The translations under genes and the position numbers were made by a program. 64,000 nt of DNA from assembly GCF_009363255.1 (NCBI RefSeq), contig NZ_CP045318.1, positions 3,399,501 through 3,463,500 of the forward strand. Direction: 5' to 3'. Positions 44,608 through 54,003 of the stretch are shown here, piece after piece. Position 1 is the first letter of the stretch. The number at the start of each line of letters is the position of its first letter. The notes under the pieces are model-generated. The model did no database searches and was not told the DNA's origin. It worked only from the letters and a program-made list of their open reading frames with translations. Source of the stretch: Roseivivax sp. THAF197b. GTDB lineage: Bacteria > Pseudomonadota > Alphaproteobacteria > Rhodobacterales > Rhodobacteraceae.

Positions 44608-45939
44608 TTACCGCAAGACCGCCTCAACCGCGGCGGCCACGCGCAAAATCCGGGCCTCCGCCATGGGCGCGCCCAGCAGCGAAAGCCCAACGGAGGGCGC
44701 CCCGGTGGGCAGCGTGACGCCCGACACCCCCATGAGATTTCCGATCCGCGTATTGCGCAGGGTCAGGAGGTTCTCGGTGACGTAGTAGTCGTTTTCTTCC
44801 ATCAGCCGGGTTGTATTCGGGGCGATATTGGGCGTCGTGGGCAGGATCACCGCGTCGAACCCCCCGACGGCCCGGTGCCACGTCACGCGCACCGCCTCGA
44901 GCCGCTCCCAGGCCGCCACGTATTGGCCCGCGCTGACATCGCGCCCGCTTTCGAACCGCGCCTTGATCGGTGCGAACATCTTGTCGCCCGCGACCTCGAT
45001 CGTATCACCCCAAAGGCCCCAGGCCTCCCCGGTGTAGAGAATGCCCGCATCGCCCATCGGACCTTCGAGATCCGGAAAGGCCATGTCGACGATCTCGGCC
45101 CCTGCCGCGCGCAGGCGGCCCAGCGCATCGGCGTATCCCTTGGCCACTTCCGGGCGCAGATCGTCCTGCGCAATGGTGGTCAGCTGCGCGAAACGACGCC
45201 CGGCCAGGCTCCCCGTCCCGCGCATATCCGGCCCGGCCCGGCCCTGCAGCGCGCCTAGAAGGGCCGCGGCATCCGTGACGCTGCGGGCAAGCGGACCCAC
45301 CGTGTCGAACCGCTTGGCCAGCGGCACGGCACCATCGAGCGACAGGAGCCCCGACGTGGTCTTCAGCCCGACAAGGTCATTCCAGGCCGACGGCACGCGC
45401 ACCGATCCCCCCGTGTCGGAGCCGATGCCCGCCGCCGCGAGCCCGAAAGCCACGGAGGCCGCAGCGCCAGAGGACGATCCCCCCGCGACAGCCCCTTCGT
45501 CGTTCACGCAAGGCGGCGTCTCCATCACCGGGTTCAGGCCCAGCCCCGAGAAGGCCAGCTCCGACAGATGCGTCTTGCCAAGGCAGACAAGCCCCATCGC
45601 CGTCGCGGCCTGCAAGACCTCCGCATCGCGGCTGGGCACCCGGTCCTTCAGCATGGCCGACCCGGCTTCAGTCACGATGCCCGCCGTATCGAACAGGTCC
45701 TTCCAGCTGACCGGAACGCCATCGAGGATCGAGCGACGCAAGCCCAGCCGCGCCCGTTCTGCAGCGGCCCGGGCCTCGGCGCGGGCGCGCTCATGGGTCA
45801 CGCGGGCATAGATGCGGTCGCGGAACGGATGGGCGTCGATCTTGTCGAGAAACGCCTCGGTCAGCGCGACGGGGTCGATCTCGCCCGCCTCGATGCCACG
45901 GCCCAGTGCGACCGCCTCCATGCCTGTCCAATCCGTCAT
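44608..45939 (-). CDS. Amidase signature family protein
   Basis: A 443-residue hydrolase of the amidase signature family. The catalytic triad is visible: Lys in VSWKDLFDTAG, the cis-Ser in AGGSSSGAAASVAFG and the nucleophile Ser in GSDTGGSVRVPSAW. Such enzymes cut amide bonds of many small compounds; the family cannot fix the substrate. Its length suits a plain amidase rather than GatA, and no gatB or gatC lies nearby. It is divergent from ubiH with 83 bases between the starts. Confidence 0.9.
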   Translation of the reverse strand: MTDWTGMEAVALGRGIEAGEIDPVALTEAFLDKIDAHPFRDRIYARVTHERARAEARAAAERARLGLRRSILDGVPVSWKDLFDTAGIVTEAGSAMLKDRVPSRDAEVLQAATAMGLVCLGKTHLSELAFSGLGLNPVMETPPCVNDEGAVAGGSSSGAAASVAFGLAAAGIGSDTGGSVRVPSAWNDLVGLKTTSGLLSLDGAVPLAKRFDTVGPLARSVTDAAALLGALQGRAGPDMRGTGSLAGRRFAQLTTIAQDDLRPEVAKGYADALGRLRAAGAEIVDMAFPDLEGPMGDAGILYTGEAWGLWGDTIEVAGDKMFAPIKARFESGRDVSAGQYVAAWERLEAVRVTWHRAVGGFDAVILPTTPNIAPNTTRLMEENDYYVTENLLTLRNTRIGNLMGVSGVTLPTGAPSVGLSLLGAPMAEARILRVAAAVEAVLR

Positions 45940-46022
45940 CCGCGCGCCCTTTCCTTGTCGCGGCCACGCTAGCGGCGCTGCGCCTCATGGACAATGCCAC
46001 CACGCGAGGCATATTCGGCCCC

Positions 46023-47249
46023 ATGAGCAATGATACCAATATCGCCATCGTCGGCGGCGGCCTCGCGGGTGGCGCCACGGCCCTCGCGCTCGCACAGGCG
46101 GGCCTGTCCGTCACGCTTCTGGATGCGGCCCCACGCGCGGTGCAGGACGATCCCGAGTTCGACGGCCGCAGCTATGCCATGGCGCTGGCCTCCACCCGGC
46201 TGCTGCGCAATCTGGGATTGTGGGACATCCTCGAGCCCGACGCCCAGCCCATGCGCGAGATCAAGGTCACGGATGGGCGCGTGGGCGATGCCGCCGTGGC
46301 GCTTGGCCTCCATTTCGACGCAGCCGAGCTGGAAGAAGGCCCGATGGGCTACATGATCCAGGACCGTTACCTGCGCCGGGCGATGCTGGACAAGCTCGAT
46401 GCGACCCCCGGCATCGATCATCGGAACGACACGCGCGTCGTGGCGCAAAGCGTCACCGATCGGTGCGCGACCCTGACGTTTGCGGATGGCGGGCAGCTGA
46501 CTGCCGATCTGATCGTCGGCGCCGATGGTCGCCAAAGCGGCACCGCGCAGCGCGCAGGCATCGGCCGGACCGGGTGGGATTATCCGCAGACGGCGCTGGT
46601 CTGCGCCATCGCCCATGAGTGGCCTCATCATGGCGTGGCGCATCAGCTCTTCCTGCCGTCGGGACCGCTGGCGATCCTTCCCCTGACCGGTAATCGCTCC
46701 TCCATCGTGTGGAGCGAGCGGCGCGGCCTCGCCGAGGAGATCAACGGGCTCTCCGATGCCGAATATCTCAGCGTTCTGCGCCCGCGCTTCGGAGATTTCC
46801 TGGGCAAGATATCCTTGGCGGGCGCGCGCTATACCTATCCGCTGAACCTGACGCTTGCACAAAGCTTCACCGCCCCGCGCGTGGCGCTCGTGGGGGATGC
46901 GGCCCATGGCATCCATCCCATCGCGGGCCAGGGCCTAAATGCCGGTCTGCGCGACGTGGCCGCCCTCGCCCATGTGCTGACTGCGGCCAAGCGACGGGGC
47001 GAGGCCTTGGGCAGCGATGCGGTGCTGGACCGCTACGCCCGCTGGCGCCGCTTCGACACCGCGGCCCTCGGGATCGCGACGGATGTGTTCAACCGGTTGT
47101 TCTCCAACGATTCGAGCCTGCTGCGCACCGCGCGCGATCTTGGTATGAAGGCGGTGAACAGCATGCCCGGTCTGCGCCGCAGCTTCATGCGTGAAGCCGC
47201 AGGGCTGACCGGCGATCTGCCCGACCTCATGGCAAAGGACATGACATGA
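46023..47249 (+). CDS. ubiH: UbiH/COQ6-family ubiquinone-biosynthesis monooxygenase
   Basis: FAD-dependent ring hydroxylase, expected at the membrane face, acting in ubiquinone synthesis. It has 408 residues. Sequence signatures are the ADP-binding IAIVGGGLAGGATALALAQ, the DG motif LIVGADGRQS, and GDAAHGIHPIAGQGLNAGLRD. Which ring position it hydroxylates cannot be set from sequence, since alphaproteobacterial hydroxylases differ in specificity. The stop overlaps the aldolase-like gene (ATGA). Confidence 0.9.
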   Translation: MSNDTNIAIVGGGLAGGATALALAQAGLSVTLLDAAPRAVQDDPEFDGRSYAMALASTRLLRNLGLWDILEPDAQPMREIKVTDGRVGDAAVALGLHFDAAELEEGPMGYMIQDRYLRRAMLDKLDATPGIDHRNDTRVVAQSVTDRCATLTFADGGQLTADLIVGADGRQSGTAQRAGIGRTGWDYPQTALVCAIAHEWPHHGVAHQLFLPSGPLAILPLTGNRSSIVWSERRGLAEEINGLSDAEYLSVLRPRFGDFLGKISLAGARYTYPLNLTLAQSFTAPRVALVGDAAHGIHPIAGQGLNAGLRDVAALAHVLTAAKRRGEALGSDAVLDRYARWRRFDTAALGIATDVFNRLFSNDSSLLRTARDLGMKAVNSMPGLRRSFMREAAGLTGDLPDLMAKDMT

Positions 47250-48001
47250 ACGACGCCCGCCCCATCGCCAATATTGATCATTGGGAGATGCGCTGCGATC
47301 TCGCCGCCGCGTTTCGCTGGGCCGTGCGGGAGAACCTGCATGAAGGCGTCGCGAACCATTTCTCGGTTGCAGTCAATGACAGCGGCACGCGCTTCTTGAT
47401 GAACCCCAACCAGAGGCACTTTGCGCGCATCCGCGCCTCCGATCTCATCCTTGTGGATGCCGAGGATCCGGCGACGATGAAGGGCCCCGACGCCCCTGAT
47501 CCCACCGCCTGGGGCCTGCATGGCGGCATGCACCGGCATGTGAGCTGGGCGCGCTGCGTGATGCATGTCCATTCGCCCTACGCCACAGCCCTCGCCTCGC
47601 TTGAGGATCCGACGCTGCCGCCCGTCGACCAGAACGCGACGATGTTCTACGACCGCGTGGTGATCGACCGCGATTACGGCGGACTGGCCTTCGAGGATGA
47701 AGGCGCGCGCTGTGCCGCGCAATTCACCGATCCCAAGGCGCGGGTGATGGTGATGGGCAATCACGGTATCCTCGTGATCGGCGATACCGTGGCCGAGACC
47801 TGGAACCGGCTCTACTACTTCGAACGCGCGGCACGTAACTACATGCTCGCGCTGCAGACCGGCCGTCCGCTCAAGGTGCTGAGCGCGGAGATCGCGGAAA
47901 AGACCGCGCGCGAGCTCGAATCTTATCCCGAACAGGACATCCGCCACTTGGCGGAGCTGCGCGCGCTTCTGGATGAAGAAGGCTCCGATTACGCGACCTG
48001 A
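47246..48001 (+). CDS. Class II aldolase/adducin family protein
   Basis: A 251-residue cytosolic protein. Zinc-ligand histidines are in HGGMHRHV and MHVHSPYATALA, with a third in MVMGNHGILVIG; the ANHFSVA segment fits the family. The fold includes fuculose-phosphate aldolases and related decarboxylases. The substrate is unknown. It is translationally coupled to ubiH but has no obvious ubiquinone role. Only three bases separate its stop from the convergent transglycosylase gene. Confidence 0.88.
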   Translation: MNDARPIANIDHWEMRCDLAAAFRWAVRENLHEGVANHFSVAVNDSGTRFLMNPNQRHFARIRASDLILVDAEDPATMKGPDAPDPTAWGLHGGMHRHVSWARCVMHVHSPYATALASLEDPTLPPVDQNATMFYDRVVIDRDYGGLAFEDEGARCAAQFTDPKARVMVMGNHGILVIGDTVAETWNRLYYFERAARNYMLALQTGRPLKVLSAEIAEKTARELESYPEQDIRHLAELRALLDEEGSDYAT

Positions 48002-48004
48002 CGC

Positions 48005-48517
48005 TCAGCCGGGCCGCAGACCCGTTTCGACCAGCATGCCTTGCCGCTTGGCCTCATAGTAATAGCCCCGGGAATACCATTTGACAGCCGTGTCATAGGA
48101 GCCGTCCGACAGAAGCCAGGCGCCGCGCAGGTACTTCACCGCGTATTTCAGATTGGTTTCCGCATCGAGCAGGTCCGACGGCTGACCGCGAAAGCCCATC
48201 GTGCCCGCGGTCTCGGGCAGGATCTGCATCAGGCCGTAATAGGGCCCGTTCCGCGCCCAAGGCCTGTGCGTGCTTTCCCGCACGATCACGCGGTGCACCA
48301 ATGGGCGGGGCACGTCATAGAAATCCGCGTATTCGTTGATCAGCGCGCGCAACTCCGGCGTTTCGTTCGGATGCAGCGGAATCCTGTCGGGGATGACCAC
48401 GCTCTGGGTCTCGGGCTCCATCATCAGGAAGCCGCGGGTGGAAATGTCCGGCATCGAGACAGGCGCACAGGCGGACAGCAGAAACGCGGTCAGAAGACAG
48501 GGGGCAGATCGGCGCAT
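48005..48517 (-). CDS. Lytic transglycosylase (SLT-domain) lipoprotein
   Basis: A 170-residue lipoprotein. The signal peptide ends in the lipobox LLSAC. The SLT domain has a catalytic Glu in HRVIVRESTHRPWAR, the GLMQI block (GPYYGLMQILPETAGTMG) and NLKYAVKYLRG. It should cleave glycan strands of peptidoglycan in the periplasm. Start chosen at ATG 48517; the longer frame is only a shadow. It is the second such lipoprotein in the window after 38444. Confidence 0.9.
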   Translation of the reverse strand: MRRSAPCLLTAFLLSACAPVSMPDISTRGFLMMEPETQSVVIPDRIPLHPNETPELRALINEYADFYDVPRPLVHRVIVRESTHRPWARNGPYYGLMQILPETAGTMGFRGQPSDLLDAETNLKYAVKYLRGAWLLSDGSYDTAVKWYSRGYYYEAKRQGMLVETGLRPG

Positions 48518-48652
48518 CGGCGCACTCCAGGTGGTGAAGACAGGCCGACCTTTGCGCAGGGCGGTGCCGCTTGAAAAGGACGGAGATGCGGCCTCGGCGG
48601 GCCCTTGCCCAATCGCTTGCCAAGCGGCGCCGATCCGCGCAGGGTCGCGCCC

Positions 48653-49516
48653 ATGACACAGATTTTGCTTTCCCTCGGTCACGGCTATTCCGCGCGGGCC
48701 CTTGCACGGCGCCTTCTGCCCCAGGGCTGGGAGGTGATCGGCACGACCCGCGATCCCGCCAAGATGGATGGTCTGCGCGCCACCGGCATCACCCCGATCC
48801 TGTGGGAGAAGGATGCCATCGAAGCGGCCCTGCTCCGCGCGACTCATCTGCTGATCTCCGCCGCACCCGGAGAGGATGGTGATCCCGCCCTGCAGCTCGC
48901 CCATGACGCGATCGCGCAGCGCGCGCCCCATCTCGACTGGGCGGGCTACCTGTCGACCACCGGCGTCTACGGCGATGCGGATGGCGCATGGATCGACGAA
49001 ACCGCCCCTCTCGCGCCCACCGGCGCGCGCGGGCAGGCCCGCGTCGAAGCCGAAGCCGCCTGGTCCGCGATCCCGGACCTGCCCATGCATATTTTCCGCC
49101 TCGCGGGCATCTATGGGCCAGGCCGTGGCCCCTTTGCCAAGGTCCGCGCGGGGCGCGCGCAGCGCATCGTGAAACCCGGTCAGGTCTTCAGCCGCATCCA
49201 TGTGGAGGATATCGCCCGCGCGCTTCACGCATCGATCGAAGCGCCCGATCCCGGCGCGGTCTACAATCTCTGCGACGACGAACCCGCCCCGCCGCAAGAC
49301 GTCATCGCCCATGCAGCCAAGCTGCTGGGGTTGCCCGTGCCCCCTGAAGTGCCCTTCGCCGAGGCCGAGATGTCCGACATGGCGCGCAGCTTCTATGCCG
49401 ATAACAAGCGCGTCTCGAATGCGAAGATCAAGGGCGATCTCGACTTCCGGCTTCTCTATCCCGATTACCGCGCAGGCCTCGCCGCTCTCCTGAAGGGCGA
49501 AGACGGGGCGCCCTAA
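48653..49516 (+). CDS. SDR-type NAD(P)-binding protein
   Basis: A 287-residue Rossmann-fold protein. The N-terminal segment LLSLGHGYSARALARRLLP keeps a Gly-rich nucleotide loop. The STTGVYGD block is that of extended SDR epimerase-like proteins, with Tyr but no YxxxK. The segment RIHVEDIARALHASIE is typical of the family. Function is unknown. Start chosen at ATG 48653; longer frames add an unlikely leader. The dispersed repeat copy C follows. Confidence 0.85.
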   Translation: MTQILLSLGHGYSARALARRLLPQGWEVIGTTRDPAKMDGLRATGITPILWEKDAIEAALLRATHLLISAAPGEDGDPALQLAHDAIAQRAPHLDWAGYLSTTGVYGDADGAWIDETAPLAPTGARGQARVEAEAAWSAIPDLPMHIFRLAGIYGPGRGPFAKVRAGRAQRIVKPGQVFSRIHVEDIARALHASIEAPDPGAVYNLCDDEPAPPQDVIAHAAKLLGLPVPPEVPFAEAEMSDMARSFYADNKRVSNAKIKGDLDFRLLYPDYRAGLAALLKGEDGAP

Positions 49517-49521
49517 TTTGC

Positions 49522-49722
49522 CGCATCGGCTCCCGCCGGTGCCCGTGCCGGGCGCGCCCTGTCCGGCCCCGACCAAACTCGTGGCATCTTCACCTTTCCG
49601 AAGAAACGCGCGGGGTGTGAATTGGCGGCCTGCCGCCAAGAGAGGGGCAAGGCCCCTCTGACCGCCCGATGATCGGCACGATCAGCGGGCCAGAAATGCG
49701 CGCGGCACGCGCACATTCAGAT
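49522..49722. repeat. Dispersed intergenic repeat, copy C
   Basis: About 200 bases matching copy B (20129-20330) in the same orientation. It keeps agaggggc-aag-gcccctct (49641-49659) and tgcgcg-cggca-cgcgca (49697-49713); the first stem keeps ggcggc/gccgcc (49624-49637) but its loop is ct, not aag. It lies between convergent genes ending at 49516 and 49761. Confidence 0.85.
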
Positions 49723-49760
49723 AAGAAACAGTCGGATAAGTGACCCAGCGGATCAGGCGA

Positions 49761-51686
49761 TCAGGCGCGCCGCCCCATCTGGGCGACACCCAGCGTCTCG
49801 AGCACCTTGGCCTCGATATCCGCCGCATTGAGCCCGGCCACGTGGTACATATCCGCAGGGCTCGCCTGGTCGATGAAGATATCCGGCAGCACCATGGAGC
49901 GGTACTTGAGCCCGGTATCGAAGACACCCGCCTCGGCCAGAAGCTGCGCGACATGGCTGCCGAAGCCGCCGACGGCGCCTTCCTCGATGCAGATCAACGC
50001 CTCATGCTCTGCGGCGAGTTTCAGGATCAGATCCCGGTCGAGCGGCTTTGCGAAGCGCGCATCGGCCACGCTGGGGCTGATACCCCGCGCCTCGAGCGCC
50101 TCTGCCGCCTCTGTCACTTCCTTGAGCCGCGCCCCGAAGGACAGAAGCGCCACCCGGCTGCCCTCCCGGATCATGCGGCCCTTTCCGATCTTCAGCACCT
50201 CGCCGCGTTCAGGCATCTCGACACCGACGCCCTCGCCACGCGGATACCGGAAGGCGATGGGCCCGTCGTCATGCGCCGCCGCCGTGGCGACCATGTGCTT
50301 CAGCTCCGCCTCGTCGGCCGCCGCCATCACGACAAAGCCCGGAAGGTTCGCAAGAAACGCCGTGTCGAAGGATCCCGCATGGGTCGCGCCATCCGCACCC
50401 ACGAGTCCCGCACGGTCAATGGCGAACCGCACCGGAAGGCGCTGGATCGCCACGTCATGCACGACTTGGTCATAACCGCGCTGCAGGAAGGTCGAATAGA
50501 TCGCCGCGAAGGGCCGCATGCCCCCCGCCGCGAGGCCCGCGGCGAAAGTCACGCCATGCTGCTCCGCGATTCCCACATCGAAGGTGCGCGACGGGTAGCG
50601 CTCGGCCATCAGGTTCAGCCCCGTGCCGTCCGGCATCGCCGCCGTCACCGCGCAGATGCGGCTGTCCTCGGAGGCCAGCTGCACCAGCGTTTCCCCGAAG
50701 ACCTTGGTATAGGACGGCGCGTTCGACGGCGCTTTCTTCTGCTCGCCCGAGATGACGTCGAATTTCGCGGTGGCATGCCCGCGATCGGGCCGACCCTCTG
50801 CGGGCGCGTAGCCCTTGCCCTTCTGGGTCACCACGTGAATGAGGATCGGGCCATGCGCCCGCGCCTTCACGGTGCGCAGGACCGGCAGCAGGCTGTCCAT
50901 GTCATGCCCGTCGATCGGGCCGAGATAGGAAAACCCGAGCGCTTCGAACAAGGTGCCGCCCACGGCCATGCCCTTGACCATGTCCCGCGCCCGCTTGGCG
51001 CCTTCGCGGAAGGGCTCCGGCAACAGCGACACCGCCCCCTTGGCGGCATCCTTCAGCGACTGGAACGGCGCCTCCGCGTAAAGCTGCGACAGGTAGGAGG
51101 ACATCGCCCCCACCGGCGGCGCGATGGACATCTCGTTGTCGTTGAGGATCACGATCAGCCGCTTGCCCAGATGACCTGCATGGTTCATCGCCTCGTAGGC
51201 CATGCCCGCCGACATGGCGCCATCCCCGATCACGGCGATCGCATCGCCATGCCCGGTCTCTGACGCACCGCCCAGATCGCGCGCAGCAGCAAAGCCCAGC
51301 GCCGCCGAGATCGAGGTGGAGCTATGCGCCGCACCGAACGGGTCATAGGGGCTTTCGGAGCGCTTTGTGAAGCCCGACAAGCCGTCCTGCTGGCGGATCG
51401 TGCGGATGCGGTCACGGCGGCCGGTCAGGATCTTGTGCGGGTAGCTTTGATGCGACACATCCCAGATGATCTTGTCGCGCGGCGCGTCCCAGACCGCATG
51501 GAGTGCGACGGTCAACTCGATCACGCCGAGCCCTGCGCCCAGATGGCCGCCCGTTTCCGACACCGCCGAAATCGTCTCTGACCGCAGCTCGTCGGCCACC
51601 TGGCGCAATTCGCGGTCGGAGAACCCCTTGAGATCGGCAGGCACCTGGACCCGGTCAAGCAGCGGCGTTTGCGGTCGGTCGGACAT
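49761..51686 (-). CDS. dxs: 1-deoxy-D-xylulose-5-phosphate synthase
   Basis: Thiamin-diphosphate enzyme joining pyruvate and glyceraldehyde 3-phosphate; first step of the MEP isoprenoid route. It has 641 residues. [18 protein letters not shown] is the ThDP-binding motif; the N-terminal [18 protein letters not shown] and the pyrimidine-domain block [17 protein letters not shown] match the family. It follows ispA by 48 bases in an isoprenoid operon that also holds xseB. Confidence 0.97.
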   Translation of the reverse strand: MSDRPQTPLLDRVQVPADLKGFSDRELRQVADELRSETISAVSETGGHLGAGLGVIELTVALHAVWDAPRDKIIWDVSHQSYPHKILTGRRDRIRTIRQQDGLSGFTKRSESPYDPFGAAHSSTSISAALGFAAARDLGGASETGHGDAIAVIGDGAMSAGMAYEAMNHAGHLGKRLIVILNDNEMSIAPPVGAMSSYLSQLYAEAPFQSLKDAAKGAVSLLPEPFREGAKRARDMVKGMAVGGTLFEALGFSYLGPIDGHDMDSLLPVLRTVKARAHGPILIHVVTQKGKGYAPAEGRPDRGHATAKFDVISGEQKKAPSNAPSYTKVFGETLVQLASEDSRICAVTAAMPDGTGLNLMAERYPSRTFDVGIAEQHGVTFAAGLAAGGMRPFAAIYSTFLQRGYDQVVHDVAIQRLPVRFAIDRAGLVGADGATHAGSFDTAFLANLPGFVVMAAADEAELKHMVATAAAHDDGPIAFRYPRGEGVGVEMPERGEVLKIGKGRMIREGSRVALLSFGARLKEVTEAAEALEARGISPSVADARFAKPLDRDLILKLAAEHEALICIEEGAVGGFGSHVAQLLAEAGVFDTGLKYRSMVLPDIFIDQASPADMYHVAGLNAADIEAKVLETLGVAQMGRRA

Positions 51687-51734
51687 GGGCGTTCGGCTCT
51701 CCTTGGCGTCGCGCCCTGTGCGGCGGACGCGGTC

Positions 51735-52598
51735 TCAGGTCTTGCGGGCGATAACGAAGCGTGCCGCGTCAATCAAGCCGCGCGCCTCTGCCCCGTAAGG
51801 AGATAGGGCGTCACAAGCGCTGTCCACCAGCTCGGATGCGCGCGTTTTTGCCCCATCAAGCCCCAGATGCGACACGAAGGTGGCCTTGCCGCGCGCCGCA
51901 TCCTTGCCCGCGGCCTTTCCCATGGCCTGCGCGTCGCCCTCGACATCGAGGATATCGTCGGCGATCTGGAAAGCGAGTCCCAGCGCCTCGGCATAGGCGC
52001 GCATTGGCGCGGGGTTCGCGCCCGCAAGCCGCGCGCCTGCCTCCGCGGGCCAGACGATCAGCGCCCCGGTCTTGCCTGCCTGCAAGGCGGTGATCTCGTC
52101 CAGCGTCAGTGGCGTTGCCGCACTTTCCGCCGCGATATCGAGGGCCTGCCCCAGCACCATGCCCTCGGCCCCCGCGGCGCGCGCGAGGCTCAGCGCCAGA
52201 TCGGCACGCACAGCCGCATCCGCATGGCATTCAGGCGAAAGACACATCTCGAAGCCCAGACTCTGAAGCGCGTCGCCCACCAGCACGGCGGTCGCTTCGT
52301 CCCATTTGCGATGCACGGTCGGCTGACCGCGACGCAGATCGTCGTCATCCATGCAGGGCAGATCGTCGTGTACGAGGCTGTAGGCATGGATGGCCTCGAT
52401 CGCGAGCGCGGGGTTCAGGCCTCCCTCGATCCCGTGCAAGCGCGCGCTTTCCAGGGCCAGATAGCCACGCAGACGTTTTCCGCCTCGTACCGCATAGCGC
52501 ATGGCATCGGTCACGGGCAGGCGCGGCGCGCGCGCGGCCCATGCGTCGAACCCGGCCTCGATCCGGGCCTGTGCCTGCTTCAGCCCGGCCTCGAACAT
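51735..52598 (-). CDS. ispA: Farnesyl/geranyl diphosphate synthase
   Basis: Cytosolic prenyl elongation enzyme condensing C5 units to allylic diphosphates. It has 287 residues. The first aspartate-rich motif is DDLPCMDDDDLRRG, the second DDILD in FQIADDILDVEG. GGKRLRGYLALESARL near the N-terminus is typical. It lies between xseB (6-base gap) and dxs. Chain length cannot be read with certainty; context fits farnesyl diphosphate. Confidence 0.95.
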   Translation of the reverse strand: MFEAGLKQAQARIEAGFDAWAARAPRLPVTDAMRYAVRGGKRLRGYLALESARLHGIEGGLNPALAIEAIHAYSLVHDDLPCMDDDDLRRGQPTVHRKWDEATAVLVGDALQSLGFEMCLSPECHADAAVRADLALSLARAAGAEGMVLGQALDIAAESAATPLTLDEITALQAGKTGALIVWPAEAGARLAGANPAPMRAYAEALGLAFQIADDILDVEGDAQAMGKAAGKDAARGKATFVSHLGLDGAKTRASELVDSACDALSPYGAEARGLIDAARFVIARKT

Positions 52599-52604
52599 CG
52601 CGGA

Positions 52605-52853
52605 TTACTGCGGATCGACGGGCTTCGTGCCAGCGGGCTGTCCCTCGGCATCGAGGGTGATCGCCGCGACCTTCTCCTCGGCTTCCTTGAGCTTCTGCTC
52701 GCAGCGCTTCTTCAGTGCCGCGCCGCGCTCATAGAGCTTGATCGAATCCTCGAGCGGCACGTCGCCGCGTTCCAGCTGGCCCACGACCTGCTCGAGCGCG
52801 CGCATCGCGGCCTCGAAGCTCATCTCCTCGACGGGGGTGTCTGTGTCACTCAT
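52605..52853 (-). CDS. xseB: Exodeoxyribonuclease VII small subunit
   Basis: An 82-residue subunit of the single-strand nuclease with XseA. The helix-turn-helix block is SFEAAMRALEQVVGQLERGD and LEDSIKLYERGAALKKRCEQ, as in the family. The start overlaps the deacetylase gene stop (ATGA) and ispA follows after 6 bases, an arrangement well known in proteobacteria. The large subunit is not in the window. Confidence 0.95.
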   Translation of the reverse strand: MSDTDTPVEEMSFEAAMRALEQVVGQLERGDVPLEDSIKLYERGAALKKRCEQKLKEAEEKVAAITLDAEGQPAGTKPVDPQ

Positions 52854-53776
52854 CGGCCTGCCTCCATCAACGCCGCCACATGCGCGGCCCCTGCTTCGCT
52901 CAGCGCCTGAAGATCATAGCCGCCCTCCAGTGTCGAGACCACGCGCCCGCTGCTGACCTCTGCCGCGATGGCGCAAAGCTGCTCGGTCACCCAGGCGAAA
53001 TCGTCATTCTCCCAGTTGAGGTTGGCCAGCGGATCGGCGCGATGCGCATCGAAGCCCGCCGAGACGATGATCAGCTCGGGCGCGAAGGCCTTGAGACGCG
53101 GGAAGACGCGATCCTCGTAGACCGCACGCATGCGCGCGCCGTCCGAGCCCGGCGGCAGGGGGACGTTCAGCACATTGTCATGCGCGCCCGTCTCATGGGG
53201 CTCGCCGCTGCCCGGCCAGAGCGGCGATTGATGCGAGGAGACAAAAAGCGCGCGCTTCTCGTGCCACAGAAGGTCCTGCGTGCCATTGCCGTGATGCACG
53301 TCGAAATCCACCACCGCCACGCGCTCCAGCCCCAGAACGTCCAGCGCGTATTTCGCCCCGATCGCCGCGTTGCCGAAAAAACAGAAGCCCATGCTCTTCT
53401 GCCGCTCGGCATGATGTCCGGGCGGCCGCATGGCGACGAAGGCATTGGCGACCTTGCCGCCGACGACCATGTCCACCGCCTCGATCACGCCGCCCACGCC
53501 GCACCGCGCCGCCTCGAGGCTGCCCGGCGACAGGAACGTGTCGCCATCCACCTGGTGAAAGCCCCGCGCGGGCGCATGCCCTTCGAGCGAGCCGATATAG
53601 CTTGCCGGATGGCACCGCTCGATATCCTCGTCGCCCGCGATCTGCGCCGCGACGCGGACAAGGTCGAACCCGGCGAGCGCATGCAGAAGATGCTCGATCC
53701 GCGCGATCCGCTCGGGATGTCCCGGCGGCGTTTCGTGACGCAGCGCCGCGTCGTGGGTGATCAGTGCTGTTGCCAT
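52850..53776 (-). CDS. Histone-deacetylase-like family protein
   Basis: A 308-residue zinc amidohydrolase of the arginase/deacetylase fold. The catalytic-pocket residues are seen in RPPGHHAERQKSMGFCFF, VVDFDVHHGNGTQD and SAGFDAHRADPL (zinc ligands D, H, D). Bacterial members deacetylate polyamines or small amides; the substrate here is unknown. Start chosen at ATG 53776. Transcribed with xseB, ispA and dxs. Confidence 0.92.
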   Translation of the reverse strand: MATALITHDAALRHETPPGHPERIARIEHLLHALAGFDLVRVAAQIAGDEDIERCHPASYIGSLEGHAPARGFHQVDGDTFLSPGSLEAARCGVGGVIEAVDMVVGGKVANAFVAMRPPGHHAERQKSMGFCFFGNAAIGAKYALDVLGLERVAVVDFDVHHGNGTQDLLWHEKRALFVSSHQSPLWPGSGEPHETGAHDNVLNVPLPPGSDGARMRAVYEDRVFPRLKAFAPELIIVSAGFDAHRADPLANLNWENDDFAWVTEQLCAIAAEVSSGRVVSTLEGGYDLQALSEAGAAHVAALMEAGR

Positions 53777-53926
53777 GAATGCCTCCGTCGGTCCCGCCGC
53801 AGGAAATCCCGAATAGACGCCGGGGACAACCGCGAAACGCCCAAGCCCTTTTTCACCTCCGCGTACCACCCATGGCGTGCAGAACCACGCCCTGTCACGA
53901 CCGGACCGGAAATACCTCCAGAGAGC

Positions 53927-53982
53927 GCGAGAGACAGCGTCTCTCGCAGGCGCCGTCCCGGCTCGATGCCGGGGCGGCGCCT
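53927..53982 (-). terminator. Tandem strong hairpins at the 3' end of petR
   Basis: Two back-to-back stems: gcgagaga-cagcg-tctctcgc (53927-53947) and a 15-bp stem joining 53948-53962 (aggcgccgtcccggc) to 53968-53982 with one T/G pair around tcgat. They lie 22 bases past the petR stop and before the leftward deacetylase gene. There is no T-run, so they may stabilise or trim the petPR mRNA end rather than terminate it. Confidence 0.6.
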
Positions 53983-54003
53983 CGCCCGGTCAGACAATGA
54001 CCC

